Assembly: GCF_026151205.1 (NCBI RefSeq)
Contig: NC_087079.1
Location: 7,618,635-7,682,634 of the forward strand
Length of the DNA stretch: 64,000 nucleotides
From: Bolinopsis microptera
Lineage: Eukaryota > Ctenophora > Tentaculata > Lobata > Bolinopsidae
Direction of reading: 5' to 3'
Shown here piece after piece: positions 60,691-64,000 of this stretch (within the stretch, counting starts at the first letter, position 1; every line of letters begins with the position of its first letter). Made by a program: the position numbers and the translations under genes. Under the pieces are notes generated by a model, which saw only the letters and a program-made list of their open reading frames with translations, was not told the origin of the DNA and did no database searches.

Positions 60691-60841
60691 AACTAATTCA
60701 CCAAATAAGGACATATCACGTGACCAACTAATTGACCATATAAGGGCATGTCACAGTATCACGTGACCAACTAATTGACCATATAAGGGCATGTCACAGT
60801 ATCACGTGACCAACTAATTGACCATATAAGGGCATGTCACC
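60691..60841 (-). repeat. 43-bp array, ~3.5 copies, directly after the stop of the right-edge gene
   Basis: Units contain TCACGTGACCAACTAATTGA and CCATATAAGGGCATGTCAC. The array ends at 60841, next to the stop codon at 60842-60844 of the minus-strand exon, so it forms the start of that gene's 3' UTR. Each unit has CACGTG and a CC(A/T)6GG-like CCATATAAGG (SRF-type) box. Confidence 0.92.
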
Positions 60842-63707
<2,866 letters not shown>

Positions 63708-64000
63708 CTGCCCAAAAGTTGCGGTGAATAAATGTGAAAATATGGAGTCATTAACTTAATATTTAGAGTTTAGTTAAGTGGTAGCAGATCATAAAACTGG
63801 GCAGTAATATTAAACTAAAAGGTAATAACCACTGTGTGGTTACTATGTTACTTTGTTAAACGATTGAGAAAGTTGCAGGACGAGTGTGCAGCCATTTATT
63901 AATTTAAATGTCATGAATAAATATGTCTAATAAATATTATGTCTTATAAATTAGTCGAAGTAAGTAGTACTTACGCAGACTTGTGTTAGAACTACTTTAT
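63708..64000. other. intron of the right-edge minus-strand gene
   Basis: AT-rich with no exon seen; the next upstream exon is beyond the window. Confidence 0.4.

Overview
This is nuclear DNA of an animal: spliced genes with GT-AG introns, non-LTR retrotransposons, inverted-repeat DNA transposons and many mini- and microsatellites in an AT-rich background. All the recognisable conserved genes are metazoan housekeeping families. The phylum cannot be fixed from the sequence; compact introns, antisense genes nested in introns and heavy minisatellite content suggest an invertebrate, perhaps an early-branching one.

Layout, left to right. (1) 3.5-18.8 kb, + strand: an endonuclease III (NTH1) gene whose 13.4-kb intron holds a 5'-truncated retrotransposon with a restriction-like endonuclease and two antisense genes, a rhodopsin-like GPCR carrying one frameshift and a secreted RNase T2. 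Unlike typical NTH1, the protein has a long Pro/Tyr-rich C-terminal tail. (2) 20-28 kb: transposon territory. A broken minus-strand LINE (SGNH esterase, PHD-like finger, APE endonuclease, RT) is split by a 2,149-bp element with two 608-bp inverted arms and an 8-bp target duplication; a GC-rich foldback repeat family and a 329-bp MITE lie nearby. (3) 30-57.2 kb: a dense run of plus-strand genes: a seven-exon C2H2 zinc-finger gene, RPS29, IDH3A, an hnRNP H/F-like gene (with an antisense three-exon Ly6/uPAR-like gene in its second intron), dUTPase, PQBP1 and TMA7. All exon phases join correctly. (4) 57.7-64 kb: more foldback repeats and a hAT-like MITE, then the last two exons of an unidentified minus-strand gene that leaves the window.

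The most striking pattern is that tandem arrays repeatedly sit on, or within about 70 nt of, gene boundaries. The IDH3A exon 2 donor is copied 6 times (27-bp unit), the hnRNP H exon 3 donor about 14 times (47 bp), the dUTPase exon 3 acceptor 13 times (44 bp) and the hnRNP H stop codon 6 times (59 bp). Further arrays begin 8-9 nt after two other donors, 68 nt after an NTH1 exon and directly after the stop of the right-edge gene. This looks like local tandem duplication acting at splice and stop sites, which would multiply functional splice signals and bears on models of intron gain. Products of the genes (base-excision repair, dUTP removal, splicing, TCA cycle, translation) are not obviously one pathway.
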